A DNA stretch of 64,000 nucleotides, from positions 33,243 through 97,242 of the forward strand of contig JALERM010000186.1 of assembly GCA_022764165.1 (NCBI GenBank), given 5' to 3'. Source of the stretch: Eubacterium sp. (lineage in GTDB: Bacteria; Bacillota; Clostridia; Lachnospirales; Lachnospiraceae). Made by a program: the position numbers and the translations under genes. Under the pieces are notes generated by a model. The model was not told where the DNA came from and made no database searches. It worked only from the letters and a program-made list of their open reading frames with translations. Positions 43,778 to 53,066 of the stretch are shown here, piece by piece. Each line of letters opens with the position of its first letter. Within the stretch, counting starts at the first letter, position 1.

Positions 43778-44787
43778 ATATAATCCGTCTGTTCAAACTC
43801 TGATAAATCCGGCAGAATGTGAGTAAAACTTTCTTTCAGCATTTTCTTCATATCTTCAAACGCTATATCTGCCTTACTGTCATTCAAGCAGATCACCGGA
43901 TACGTCTGTCGTTCTATACTTCTGCAAATCTTCTTAATATCATCTTCCCACAATTCGTAATGGTGCCCCCATCCTGTACGTCGTACAGCAAAATTTCCTT
44001 CACAAATCTGCCAGCACTTCATCAGCCAATGCGTATAGTCCTGTTTGGAACGAAACTTGTTAGTTCCACAGTTTTCCAACAGTTCCCCTTCCTTTTCCCA
44101 TACCTTTGTAAAAGTACTTTTCAGATAGGATGAAGGAAGATGGCTGTCCCTGAAACAGGAAAAATACTGAAAAGGTGCCAGCAGAAAATTTCTTAAAAGA
44201 TCCCCTCCATACTGTACCGTAAAGAATTTAGCAAAATTTTTTTTAAGTACTTCCTTCTTACTAAAATGTCGGTTCAATAACGAAAAATTATTTATTTGCA
44301 TGTGGGGCAAACAGTCTTCCGGTCCGGGAGCTGTCGCAATATCCATCAAAGCCGACTCCCGCGGAACACCATCTTTAAAAAAATCAGATGGTGTTACAGG
44401 AGCAGTCAAAAACATGTCATCATTAAAAAGTACGAACTGCTCACTCAGGTCCGGAATCTTATGGAGCCACAATTCAATCACATTGGAATTAAATGTAGGA
44501 AGGTATTTTTCCGGTATATAATCCCGATGATTCACCAGTCTGAGTTTGGGATGCTCCACATTCATCCAGAACGGAATCTGTCCATTGGTCACAAAAAATA
44601 TACGATTCACCCAGGGGGCAAATTGTTCAGTTCCTCGAAACCAGAACCTCATCAAATCCCAATCCCGATAACGATTATCACTGGATCCATTATTTTGACT
44701 CTGCGGGCAGTACAAGCTCCTTTCTTTCTGCCATTCCGGATCACTCCCATCTACCCATAGAACTACAAAATCTATCTTGTCATTCAT
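43774..44787 (-). CDS. Stealth-family sugar-phosphate transferase, copy 2
   Basis: 337 residues from the ATG at 44787 (AGGTG upstream); the GTG at 44799 is possible. Conserved regions: IDFVVLWVDGSDPEWQKER, RYRDWDLMRFWFRGTEQFAP, YIPEKYLPTFNS and EQFVLFNDDMFLTAPV. Clearly a paralogue of the copy at 23282, sharing YIPEKYLPTF exactly, but diverged enough to be an old duplication or separate acquisition. Predicts phosphodiester links in the second polymer. Confidence 0.93.
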   Translation of the reverse strand: MNDKIDFVVLWVDGSDPEWQKERSLYCPQSQNNGSSDNRYRDWDLMRFWFRGTEQFAPWVNRIFFVTNGQIPFWMNVEHPKLRLVNHRDYIPEKYLPTFNSNVIELWLHKIPDLSEQFVLFNDDMFLTAPVTPSDFFKDGVPRESALMDIATAPGPEDCLPHMQINNFSLLNRHFSKKEVLKKNFAKFFTVQYGGDLLRNFLLAPFQYFSCFRDSHLPSSYLKSTFTKVWEKEGELLENCGTNKFRSKQDYTHWLMKCWQICEGNFAVRRTGWGHHYELWEDDIKKICRSIERQTYPVICLNDSKADIAFEDMKKMLKESFTHILPDLSEFEQTDYM

Positions 44788-44805
44788 TGTTCCATACACC
44801 TATAT

Positions 44806-46008
44806 TTATTCTCCACGATATAAAGGAAGAATTTTTCTTCCGTATTCCTCCAATGTATCAAATGTTTCCTTACGACAGGCGGAACGGAACATTTCCGGTT
44901 CGCTGCTATTCCAGATTGTCTGAATCATCTCCTGCAATCTTTCTCTGTCTCCGCCGGGAAATAACCAGCCCGTTCTTCCATCTTTGATTAATTCCGGAAT
45001 TCCACCCCGATCGGAACCCAACACAGGGATTCCGCACATGATACTTTCAATGACGGAAAACGGGCAATTCTCATGGCACTCCGAAGGACATACGGAAAAC
45101 CTTGCTCCGCCAATCAGTTTTGTCAAATCATCTCCGGTAAGAAAACCGACATTTTTTACATTTGAAATTCCCTCCACCAGATCCGACAGAGAACCTTTTC
45201 CTGCAAAAACAAAGGGAATCTGCGGCAGCTTCCGACAAACATCCAGCAACATACGAATACCCTTTTCATCCGAATAGCGGCCAAAATATAACACATATTC
45301 ACCTTTTTTCACCGATTTTACTTTCAAAGGCTCCATAAAATTACGAAGCATTACCGTTCTGCCTGACAGAACAGAATTCGTATCCAGTTTTTCTTTCATA
45401 AAAAAGGAAGGACATATAATCACATCCATCATACTGTAAATATTTCTTTTTTTCCAGTATACTCCCTCTGCTGCACCCACACAACTCCTAAAAAAAGAAT
45501 TATGAATACATCGTCCCGAAACACAATTCCAGTAACTTCCATGCAAACATTTCTCACATACATATCTCTGACTGGGGCTGTACATATAATGATTCGGACA
45601 GACCATCTGTGAATCATGCGCTGTATAAACCACCCGTATTTTCTTTCCGCATTGTCTCCGGTACTCCTTTACCGCAGTTAATATTGAAGGCGTAAGCTGA
45701 TAATTAAAATTATTGATATGCATCACATCCGGCTGAAACACATTTAAAATATATCTGATTTTCCGTTTTGCTTCTGCAGAATAAATAAGTTTAAAGGGAT
45801 TGGTCAAATTGGCTCCAATCCCTTTTTTATGAAAGTCCTTCGAATCACAGTAAAGTTCCCATCGATTTCCCACTATATTTTTCGGATGGTACATACCAAA
45901 ATATTCTACTTCGTGTCCATGCTTTTTCCAATATTCACCAAGTTTAAATACATATGTTTCTGCACCTCCTGCCGGATACAGAAATTTATTGACCATTAAT
46001 ATTTTCAA
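44806..46008 (-). CDS. Family 4 glycosyltransferase
   Basis: 400 residues: MVNKFLYPAGGAETYVFKLG, a cysteine-rich insertion around residue 150 (MVCPNHYMYS, CEKCLHG) often seen in this subgroup, and the donor-site segment PSECHENCPFSVIESIMCG. Second gene of the second polysaccharide operon. Confidence 0.92.
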   Translation of the reverse strand: MKILMVNKFLYPAGGAETYVFKLGEYWKKHGHEVEYFGMYHPKNIVGNRWELYCDSKDFHKKGIGANLTNPFKLIYSAEAKRKIRYILNVFQPDVMHINNFNYQLTPSILTAVKEYRRQCGKKIRVVYTAHDSQMVCPNHYMYSPSQRYVCEKCLHGSYWNCVSGRCIHNSFFRSCVGAAEGVYWKKRNIYSMMDVIICPSFFMKEKLDTNSVLSGRTVMLRNFMEPLKVKSVKKGEYVLYFGRYSDEKGIRMLLDVCRKLPQIPFVFAGKGSLSDLVEGISNVKNVGFLTGDDLTKLIGGARFSVCPSECHENCPFSVIESIMCGIPVLGSDRGGIPELIKDGRTGWLFPGGDRERLQEMIQTIWNSSEPEMFRSACRKETFDTLEEYGRKILPLYRGE

Positions 46009-46032
46009 AACAGACTCCTCATCACGCTTTAA

Positions 46033-47151
46033 TCACTCGGAGTATAACATCAGCGTCTTCCTGACAGTCTCATCCCAATTATAATTTTCACACACATAAT
46101 CACTCACCTGACTGCGGCTGCGTTCAATCAGTTCCGGCTCTCTGCAAAGTCTCTGCAATACATTACGCAGATCTTTCCTGTCACCCTTCCTAAAAAAGAA
46201 CCCATACTGACCAAGAACCTCTGTGCACTCCGGTATATCAGAACAAAGACAGCAGTTTCCATAACTCATAGCCTCCAACAGACTGATTGGCATACCTTCC
46301 ACATCAGACGGCAGACAGTACAGATAACTATTAGAGTATAACTCATCCAACAGTTCTCCCTCTACAAATCCGGTAAAAAGAATCCTGGAGTCCCGTTCTG
46401 CCATTGTCTGAATTCTCTGGTAAAAAGCATCTGCGTCAGACGGCTCTCCTGCAATTACCAGCTTCTTCTCCGTTTTTATCTCTGCAAATGCTCTGATCAG
46501 ATTTTCCAGCCCTTTTTCAGGTACAATGCGCCCCAGATATAAAATATAACTGTCCTTTTTGAGATTCCACAACTGAATAATTCTCTCCGCTGCCCGATTC
46601 ACTGGTTTCTCAATGCCATTGGGTATCAACGTTGTATTTCTGTCATATACTTTACGAAAATATTCCTGCATCGCTCTGCTCAGCACAATAATCTCATCTG
46701 CACATGTCGCAGCTATCTTTTCTCCCCATTTCAAATACCAGGAAGCAAATCTTCCCCACTTGCTTCTCTGCCAGTCAAGGCCATGAATCGTAACCACGGT
46801 ACGAATCCCCAGTGCATGGGTTAAAAATGCCATAAAAGCCGGACCTTCACCATGAAAATGGACGCAATCATACCGTCTGCCTGCCGCACACAAGGTTCCC
46901 AGCAAAGAGCCCAGCATCGTGGCTACTCCTTTGACATTAACAACCGGTATCTCATGAATATGAACTCCCAGATAATCCCACCGAAGCGGCTTCTTTTCTT
47001 CTCTTTTTTCTCCCTTACAGCATCTGCGGCAGTTATACAATGTCACTTCATGTCCCCTTGCTGCCATTCTCACAGACAATGCCTCAACTGCAACTTCAAT
47101 TCCTCCTTTTCGGGACGGAACCTGCTTCTGCCCAATCATTGCAATCTTCAA
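46033..47151 (-). CDS. Family 4 glycosyltransferase (rhamnosyltransferase-like)
   Basis: 372 residues: MIGQKQVPSRKGGIEVAVEA is the start typical of capsule rhamnosyl/galactosyl GT4 enzymes, with EKGLENLIRAFAE and the donor site PSDVEGMPISLLEAMSYG. First gene of the second operon, about 40 bases after its promoter. The sugar transferred is uncertain. No separate initiating sugar-phosphate transferase is in this operon, so initiation must be encoded elsewhere. Confidence 0.9.
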   Translation of the reverse strand: MKIAMIGQKQVPSRKGGIEVAVEALSVRMAARGHEVTLYNCRRCCKGEKREEKKPLRWDYLGVHIHEIPVVNVKGVATMLGSLLGTLCAAGRRYDCVHFHGEGPAFMAFLTHALGIRTVVTIHGLDWQRSKWGRFASWYLKWGEKIAATCADEIIVLSRAMQEYFRKVYDRNTTLIPNGIEKPVNRAAERIIQLWNLKKDSYILYLGRIVPEKGLENLIRAFAEIKTEKKLVIAGEPSDADAFYQRIQTMAERDSRILFTGFVEGELLDELYSNSYLYCLPSDVEGMPISLLEAMSYGNCCLCSDIPECTEVLGQYGFFFRKGDRKDLRNVLQRLCREPELIERSRSQVSDYVCENYNWDETVRKTLMLYSE

Positions 47152-47190
47152 ACCAGAACTACCTCTCTACAATAATTTCGCGTAATAAAC

Positions 47191-47219
47191 AGTGTACGTG
47201 ATTCTGTCTGTTTTGTCAA
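47191..47219 (-). promoter_or_regulatory. Promoter of the second polysaccharide operon
   Basis: Minus strand TTGACA (47219-47214), 17-base spacer, TACACT (47196-47191). Eight genes follow with short gaps or overlaps down to 38311. Confidence 0.8.
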
Positions 47220-47329
47220 TCTGACAATGCCATTGTTCCAGTCTCATCGCATCGCAGAAGTAAAGAGACGGATTGCACAAACTTCATGCCATCCGCCTTA
47301 TCTTTTATGTAAAAATCATATGTAATATA

Positions 47330-49108
47330 TCAAACTGCCACCGCACGTTTTACTGTTCTGCGGTTCTTTCTCCATGTATTTCTTGCCGAAAGAATCTCTT
47401 GTGTCAGACCAATGCGGTTTGTCTTAAAATGGAAGAACGGACGTTCTGAAAGCTCCACAATCTCTACCGGCTGCATATAATCATCCAGACAGCCACGAAC
47501 TTCATCTTCAATATCATCCACTGTATACCCATCTTTCAGAATTACAAACAAATACGGGAGGAAACACCCCCTATGCTCATCATCCGGAACCACAACAAAG
47601 AACTCATCATTGATTCCCTCAATCTCGGCGTCTGCCAGACGGTTTTCCATAGGCAGTGTAGCCAGATCACCTCCACCATGACGGGGAGATTTTCCACGTG
47701 TCTGTACATAGAGCACACCGTCTTCGTCCATGTAACCCAAATCACCGGTATGCAGCCATACCATACCGTCCTCATGGGTCTGCAGAGCTTCTGCCGTTGC
47801 TTCCGGAGTATCATATCCCAACATAAGTCCAGGACCGCTGACGCAAATTTCACCCATCTGATGATAAGTAAGTTCTTCCTGTGTGCCCGGTTTAAAAACG
47901 CTTATCACGTTACAAAGGGTTGGGATTCCAACATTACCATTTCCCATCGGATGCGGAGACAGCGGAAGGGTCATATTGGAGCCTGCCTCACTGCTTCCAT
48001 ATCCAGTAGTAAACCGTGCATTACAGTTATGAGCTTTCAGAAACTCCTGTGCATTTTCCAACTGCTTGTTATTATATGCCTCACATCCAACTCCAGCTGC
48101 CAAAAGGTATGACATGTCGTAATCATCAGCAATCCGTCCATTGTGCATGATATTTTCAACAAACCATGGAATCATTACAAAGGAATTCGGACGATAACGC
48201 ATCATTTCCAGGTCGATATCCATCGGATCACAGAACGGACTCAGAATCAGCAGTTTATTTGAAGCCAGAGGCATCAGAATTCCAGATACAGTAACAGCAA
48301 TCAATGCAGGCGGAAGACATGCTATCATCCAGGAAGGGCGAAAATCATCTGTCCCTGCATAGAAATTCATCTGATGAACCACGCCAATCATCGTATGTGC
48401 AGAATGAATTACCTGTTTGGAAGGGCCTGTGGAACCACTGGTATAAGCACGGAACAGCGGACGATCCACATTTGTCTGCGCTTCTGCTTCTCCATCAAAC
48501 TTTTCTCCCTGTGCCAGGAATTCATCCCATCCCAACACTGCCGAACCACCGGCTTTTACTTCCGGGTAACGGCTGTCCAGTGTATTCTGAATATAATCAG
48601 GCATATCCTCACGATTGCAGGAATAGCAGGGATCCAGAAGCACTACTTTTTTTACAGAACTATCAGACAGGTATTTTTCCAGTTCGTTCTGTGCCAAATA
48701 GTCATGGGCAATGATCACTTCAGCACCGGATTTTCTGACAGCTTCCACATTCTCTTCCAATGTATTATCACGGCACAGTAAAGAGGCACCGATTTTCTCA
48801 GCAGCAAGAAGGACATACACCAGTTCCGGAACTGCCTGCAGGAATACTGGAATCTGATCTCCTTCACCAAATCCCAGAGCTTTCAATGCACGGGCAATAA
48901 TTTCTGTCTTTTCAAATACAGTGCTCCATTTGATATCATTGCCATAATAATGCATAGCAATTACATTTTCACCCGGACAGTTCATTTTCAGATACTCCAT
49001 TAACGTACATGCAGGAATCTGCAGGTTTCTCAGTACTTCCGGGTAATATTTCATCCATGGGCGATCGATACTCGGTCTGCCCGTCATATTATTCATGTTC
49101 ATAACCAT
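47330..49108 (-). CDS. AMP-forming acyl-CoA synthetase-like protein
   Basis: 592 residues of the ANL superfamily: ATP loop AYTSGSTGPSKQVIHSA, TTGYGSSEAGSN, the hinge WLHTGDLGYMDEDGVLYVQTRG and a C-terminal lysine in FHFKTNRIG. Substrate unknown; the pattern does not match acetyl-CoA synthetase closely. The ATG at 49108 has GGAG four bases upstream; another ATG two codons on has better spacing. It lies alone, downstream of an HTH regulator that shares a 10-mer with its upstream region, so it may be that regulator's target. Confidence 0.85.
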   Translation of the reverse strand: MVMNMNNMTGRPSIDRPWMKYYPEVLRNLQIPACTLMEYLKMNCPGENVIAMHYYGNDIKWSTVFEKTEIIARALKALGFGEGDQIPVFLQAVPELVYVLLAAEKIGASLLCRDNTLEENVEAVRKSGAEVIIAHDYLAQNELEKYLSDSSVKKVVLLDPCYSCNREDMPDYIQNTLDSRYPEVKAGGSAVLGWDEFLAQGEKFDGEAEAQTNVDRPLFRAYTSGSTGPSKQVIHSAHTMIGVVHQMNFYAGTDDFRPSWMIACLPPALIAVTVSGILMPLASNKLLILSPFCDPMDIDLEMMRYRPNSFVMIPWFVENIMHNGRIADDYDMSYLLAAGVGCEAYNNKQLENAQEFLKAHNCNARFTTGYGSSEAGSNMTLPLSPHPMGNGNVGIPTLCNVISVFKPGTQEELTYHQMGEICVSGPGLMLGYDTPEATAEALQTHEDGMVWLHTGDLGYMDEDGVLYVQTRGKSPRHGGGDLATLPMENRLADAEIEGINDEFFVVVPDDEHRGCFLPYLFVILKDGYTVDDIEDEVRGCLDDYMQPVEIVELSERPFFHFKTNRIGLTQEILSARNTWRKNRRTVKRAVAV

Positions 49109-49218
49109 TATACTCCTTTTATCGCATCAGGTAATTTTTTCCATCCATCGGATTGGCTAAGTGTAGCACAGACCAAAATGGAATACACGGGAGTAAAATG
49201 GTCAAAAAATGACTGAAT

Positions 49219-49228
49219 ATGATTCACA
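49219..49228 (-). promoter_or_regulatory. Shared 10-mer (copy A) upstream of the acyl-CoA synthetase-like gene
   Basis: ATGATTCACA on the plus strand, within a small dyad TGATTC/GAATCA, about 110 bases before the gene start. The same 10-mer occurs inverted 31 bases upstream of the neighbouring HTH gene. Candidate operator. Confidence 0.35.
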
Positions 49229-49263
49229 AAGAATCATTATTGAAAAATTGTCAGTAAAACGCA

Positions 49264-50742
49264 CTATTCCATGCAGGAAATCATCTTAATTCCATGAAGA
49301 ACATGCTGTATATAGGAAATAATCTCCGCTTTATCAGAAATAATGACAGAGTCACCATAGTTCCAGAACTCTTCAAATGACTGTTCGAACACTTTCTGCA
49401 TATCTGCCCGGTTAATAACCAGCATACCATTTCGTTTGGCAGAACTTTTCAGGCGCAGATAAGATATGGTATCCGTCAGGAAAATACACTGATTATCAAT
49501 ATACTCAAAATCCGAGACAAACTGACCGTAAATCAATCTGTAATCCAGATTTTCACAGTTCTCGCTGAGTTCCAGAAGATATTCCATATATCTAAACTGC
49601 TGCTGTACAGAAAGTTTCACCTTGTAATTGAAAAAATCCAATTCACCGGTAACCACAAAATTGGAAAATGCAGATTCGTATATCATGATTCTGATATGTG
49701 ATTTCTGGACGATGTTTCGTACCAACCGGTGAATATTCCTCAGTTCTTCAATATTTACAGACAATTTTCCACTTTTCTCCAGATCCTGCACAATTTCTTC
49801 AAAGAGAGCCTCCGACAGAAAATGTTCTGTCATGTGTCCCACCAGACAGCGAATATTCGGAGACAGTAGAGTATGAATGTAATCATGATTCCGTATCATA
49901 TCACGGATGTTTGTACTGCGAAAAAGCAGTCTCTCGCGATTGCACAGAATCTTGATGTTTCTGTATAAAGCATTACAATTGTCTGTATCTTCACTCACAT
50001 TCACAGACATACACCGATCCCGGCTGATCAGCATAGCCGAAATAGCAAAATCTTCTTTCACAACAAAGACCGCCCGGCCTCCGGCCTGAATATCCGCATA
50101 AAGCTGGAAATCTATCAATATATTATCTGTCAGCATATTAATCAGAAATATGGTATCATAAATATAGTCCCACTTTTCCGGCTGCAGATTAATCACCATG
50201 GAAAAATGGACATCCGGATACCCCCTCTGCCCGCCTTCATGCTCTTTCTCAATACGAGTAAACTGCAGGCGATACTCATGTCCCATAGACATCAAATCCA
50301 TCGAAGCCACAATATCCAGTGACTTCACCCTTCTAAGCACCGGATGCCTCATTTTGGAAATAAACTGGGGCAGGGTGAGTTCCGGATAATAAACTGTTTT
50401 CAGAGCCACATTTGCCCCCGTATTCTTTTGAATATCACGTACATAGAAATACTCTGCTTCCAGATTATCAAAAATCGCCAGCTTTAAGTCTTCACAATCA
50501 TCCAGAGAATACTCAGACAACAAGGTATTCCGCCCTTCTTCACTGGCTGATTCTACTATACAATGGCTGATTCCTTCCAGAATCTTCTTCTCCATCTTTT
50601 CCGCCGGAAGCATACGGCCGCTCACCCATTTACTGATATAGGACACATCATACTGTAACTCCTGTGCAAGAGTATAATTTTTTAGTTCTGCAACTGACAT
50701 CAAGTATTCCAATAATTTACTAAATCGATTTTTTTCTTCCAT
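49264..50742 (-). CDS. Uncharacterised XRE-like HTH regulator
   Basis: 492 residues. Only the first ~60 are recognisable: a lambda-repressor-type HTH (YTLAQELQYDVSYISKWVSG). The remaining 430 residues match no family I know. They are soluble, of mixed composition, with no membrane segment. Presumably they sense a ligand, possibly the substrate or product of the adjacent acyl-CoA synthetase-like enzyme. RBS is weak (GGGAAG). Confidence 0.7.
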   Translation of the reverse strand: MEEKNRFSKLLEYLMSVAELKNYTLAQELQYDVSYISKWVSGRMLPAEKMEKKILEGISHCIVESASEEGRNTLLSEYSLDDCEDLKLAIFDNLEAEYFYVRDIQKNTGANVALKTVYYPELTLPQFISKMRHPVLRRVKSLDIVASMDLMSMGHEYRLQFTRIEKEHEGGQRGYPDVHFSMVINLQPEKWDYIYDTIFLINMLTDNILIDFQLYADIQAGGRAVFVVKEDFAISAMLISRDRCMSVNVSEDTDNCNALYRNIKILCNRERLLFRSTNIRDMIRNHDYIHTLLSPNIRCLVGHMTEHFLSEALFEEIVQDLEKSGKLSVNIEELRNIHRLVRNIVQKSHIRIMIYESAFSNFVVTGELDFFNYKVKLSVQQQFRYMEYLLELSENCENLDYRLIYGQFVSDFEYIDNQCIFLTDTISYLRLKSSAKRNGMLVINRADMQKVFEQSFEEFWNYGDSVIISDKAEIISYIQHVLHGIKMISCME

Positions 50743-50772
50743 TTTATTCTTCCCTACGCATAAAATGAATTG

Positions 50773-50782
50773 TGTGAATCAT
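50773..50782 (-). promoter_or_regulatory. Shared 10-mer (copy B) upstream of the HTH regulator gene
   Basis: TGTGAATCAT, the reverse complement of copy A, with further TTCACA-type hexamers close by (50793, 50808). The stretch 50743-50985 otherwise holds no gene I can support. Confidence 0.35.
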
Positions 50783-50985
50783 TTTTTGCCATTTTCACAA
50801 TGTTTTATTCACATTTTTCCTGCGACCCATTCATATTTTCATGATTATACCATCTGTGTCTCCAAATGTAAATTATCAACATCTTCTTTGCTTGTTTTTT
50901 TACTCGACATTTTTATACATTCTTATGTTTCAACTGACTTATCAGTATTTCTCCATTAATTTTGTAAATCAAACTATTTTTAAAG

Positions 50986-51044
50986 TTGACATTCATTATT
51001 TTTCTGTTATACTAGTGTCAACTTATTTTAAATAGAGGTTAACA
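50986..51044 (+). promoter_or_regulatory. bioY promoter with BirA-like operator
   Basis: TTGACA (50986-50991), 16-base spacer, TATACT (51008-51013), then TGTCAAC-N15-GTTAACA (51016-51044). The half-site pair with a 15-base gap resembles the BirA operator consensus TTGTTAAC-N15-GTTAACAA, with one mismatch between halves. It covers the start site and the RBS, so biotin-loaded BirA would repress. Confidence 0.7.
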
Positions 51045-51045
51045 A

Positions 51046-51594
51046 ATGAGTAAAACAAAAAATCTGATTAACTGCAGCCTGTTCACAGCACTGATTGCCG
51101 TAGGAGCGTTCATCAAAATTCCCATTCCGGTAGTCCCTTTCACTCTGCAGTTTCTATTCACAACACTGGCCGGTCTGCTTCTCGGCTCCAGAAAAGGAAC
51201 TATCTCTGTTGTTGCTTACATGCTGCTGGGACTGGCAGGTCTCCCCATTTTTTCTGAAGGCGGAGGCATCTGGTATATTTTTAAGCCCAGCTTCGGGTAT
51301 ATTATCGGCTTTTGCCTGGGAACTTTCGTAACCGGTCTGATAGCAGAACGAATGAAAGAAAAAACAATCCCCCGATATCTGCTGGCCAACTTTGCGGGTC
51401 TGCTGATTGTCTATGCCGCAGGCATGGTTTATTACTATGTCATCTGTAATTATGTTATTGACACACCCATTGCTGTCGGTCCTCTGTTTTTGTACTGTTT
51501 TCTGCTGGCTGTTCCAGGAGACATCTGTCTGTGTATTCTTGCAGCAATTCTTGTCAAACGGGTAAAACCCATTCTGGACCGGCAGCTTTCTTAA
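51046..51594 (+). CDS. bioY: Biotin transporter substrate-binding subunit BioY
   Basis: 182 residues, six hydrophobic segments, with PIPVVPFTLQFLFTTLAGLLLG and the GLPIFSEGGGIWYIFKPSFGYI signature. S component of an ECF transporter; the energising EcfAAT genes are not in the window. It is intact, unlike the biotin-synthesis genes after it, so the cell most likely imports biotin. Confidence 0.96.
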   Translation: MSKTKNLINCSLFTALIAVGAFIKIPIPVVPFTLQFLFTTLAGLLLGSRKGTISVVAYMLLGLAGLPIFSEGGGIWYIFKPSFGYIIGFCLGTFVTGLIAERMKEKTIPRYLLANFAGLLIVYAAGMVYYYVICNYVIDTPIAVGPLFLYCFLLAVPGDICLCILAAILVKRVKPILDRQLS

Positions 51595-51633
51595 CCAACA
51601 AGTAAAAATATCACCGAACGAAAAGGAGTAATT

Positions 51634-52134
51634 ATGAATGCATTAGATTTGGCACAGGAAATTATCAATGGCAAAAGAATCACACGGGAGGATGATTTAT
51701 CCTTCTTTTTAAACTGTGAGTTAAAGGAACTTTGTGAGGGAGCAGATCGCATCCGTGCTCACTTTATCGGAGATAAAGTCGACCTTTGTTCCATCATCAA
51801 CGGACGCAGCGGCCGTTGTCCGGAAGACTGCAAATACTGTGCACAGTCCGCTCACAATCATACCAACTGTGAGATCTATGATTTTCTGCCGAAGGAAAAA
51901 ATCGTAGAAGCCTGTAAATTGAACGAAAGCGAAGGCGTGGATCGTTTTTCTATTGTCACGGCAGGAAGAGCATTGCTGACCAATGACGGTGAAATTGCAT
52001 TTCAGTCCGGTGCATCTGCTTCTATCACCGGAAATATGTTGACCACTGCTGCCTGTGCCACCATCCGCAGCGACAGAGAAATGCTGAAAAAACTGAACCG
52101 GGACGTGACACCCGAATATTGGAGGAATAAATAA
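51634..52134 (+). pseudogene. bioB: Biotin synthase with large internal in-frame deletion
   Basis: 166 residues against the usual ~320. Residues 1-110 are the BioB N-terminus with the radical-SAM triad CPEDCKYC and end at RFSIVTAGRAL. The next residues are the BioB C-terminus (FQSGASASITGNMLTT). About 150 residues are missing, including the [2Fe-2S] ligands, so it cannot make biotin. The junction falls at AGRAL, a string that in related BioB proteins occurs both in the N-terminal part and shortly before the C-terminal SGA segment; this suggests deletion between short direct repeats. The frame, RBS and stop remain intact. Confidence 0.85.
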
Positions 52135-52135
52135 G

Positions 52136-53065
52136 ATGAGCCGAGCGCTATTTATCACAGGAACCGGAACAGATATCGGCAAAACCTATGTTACCGGCCT
52201 GATTGTTAAAAAACTGGCCGAACACAAAAAAAATCCCGGTTACTACAAAGCAGCCATGAGCGGCAATGCACGCCGACCGGACGGAAGCCTGATTCCCGGC
52301 GATGCTCTGTTCGTACAGCAATGTTCCGGAATCAGTCAGCCACTGGAAGAAATGTGTCCCTATGTATATGAAAATGCCTATTCTCCCCATCTGGCTTCCC
52401 GCATTGAGGGCAATCCTGTTGTCATGGATGTGGTAAAACAGGGATTTTACTCTGTCTCCCGGATGTATGATATTTCTTTTCTGCAGCGGGCAAAAGAACT
52501 GTGTACCCAATATGATGTGCTGTTAATTTTTGACGAAGTGGCCACCGGATTTGGCCGTACCGGAAACCGGTTCGTAGCAGATCTGGTTCTGCCGGATATT
52601 CTGGTATTGGGCAAAGCCCTCACAGGCGGTTACATCGGTCATGCTGTGACTGTTGCAAACCACAAAGTATATCAGGCATTCTACAGTGACGATGACCGGC
52701 ACGCCCTGATGCACGGTCCCACCTTCATGGGAAATGCACTGGCCTGCGCTGTTGCCCTGAAGGGTATTGAAATTTTTGAACGTGAAAACTATATGGACAA
52801 GATCCGGCGGATTGAAGAAATCTCCCATCGTGAAATGGACGGATTCTCTGACCCACGCATCAGAGAAATCCGCATCATGGGAGGCTGCACCTGCATCGAA
52901 GTTCATGATTCCAAAACACTGGAGGGATTCCAGCAGTTCGCTTATGAACGAGGTGTATTCAGCCGCCCGTTCCTGAAATATATGTACGCCATGGTTCCCT
53001 ATATTATAGAGGAAAAAGAACTGGTAAAGATATTTAATACCATGAAAGCATGGTTTTTGAAATAA
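52136..53065 (+). pseudogene. BioD-BioA hybrid produced by an in-frame deletion
   Basis: 309 residues. The front half is dethiobiotin synthetase (FITGTGTDIGKTYVTGLIVK, SPHLASRIEGNPV) to about residue 112 at SRMYD. The rest is the C-terminal half of DAPA aminotransferase (LLIFDEVATGFGRTG, the PLP lysine in LVLGKALTGGY, MHGPTFMGNALACAVA). Missing are the second half of BioD and roughly the first half of BioA, which supplies part of the aminotransferase active site. Neither activity is expected. The start is one base after the bioB stop, so the order bioY-bioB-bioD-bioA is the ancestral operon. Confidence 0.87.
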
Positions 53066-53066
53066 T

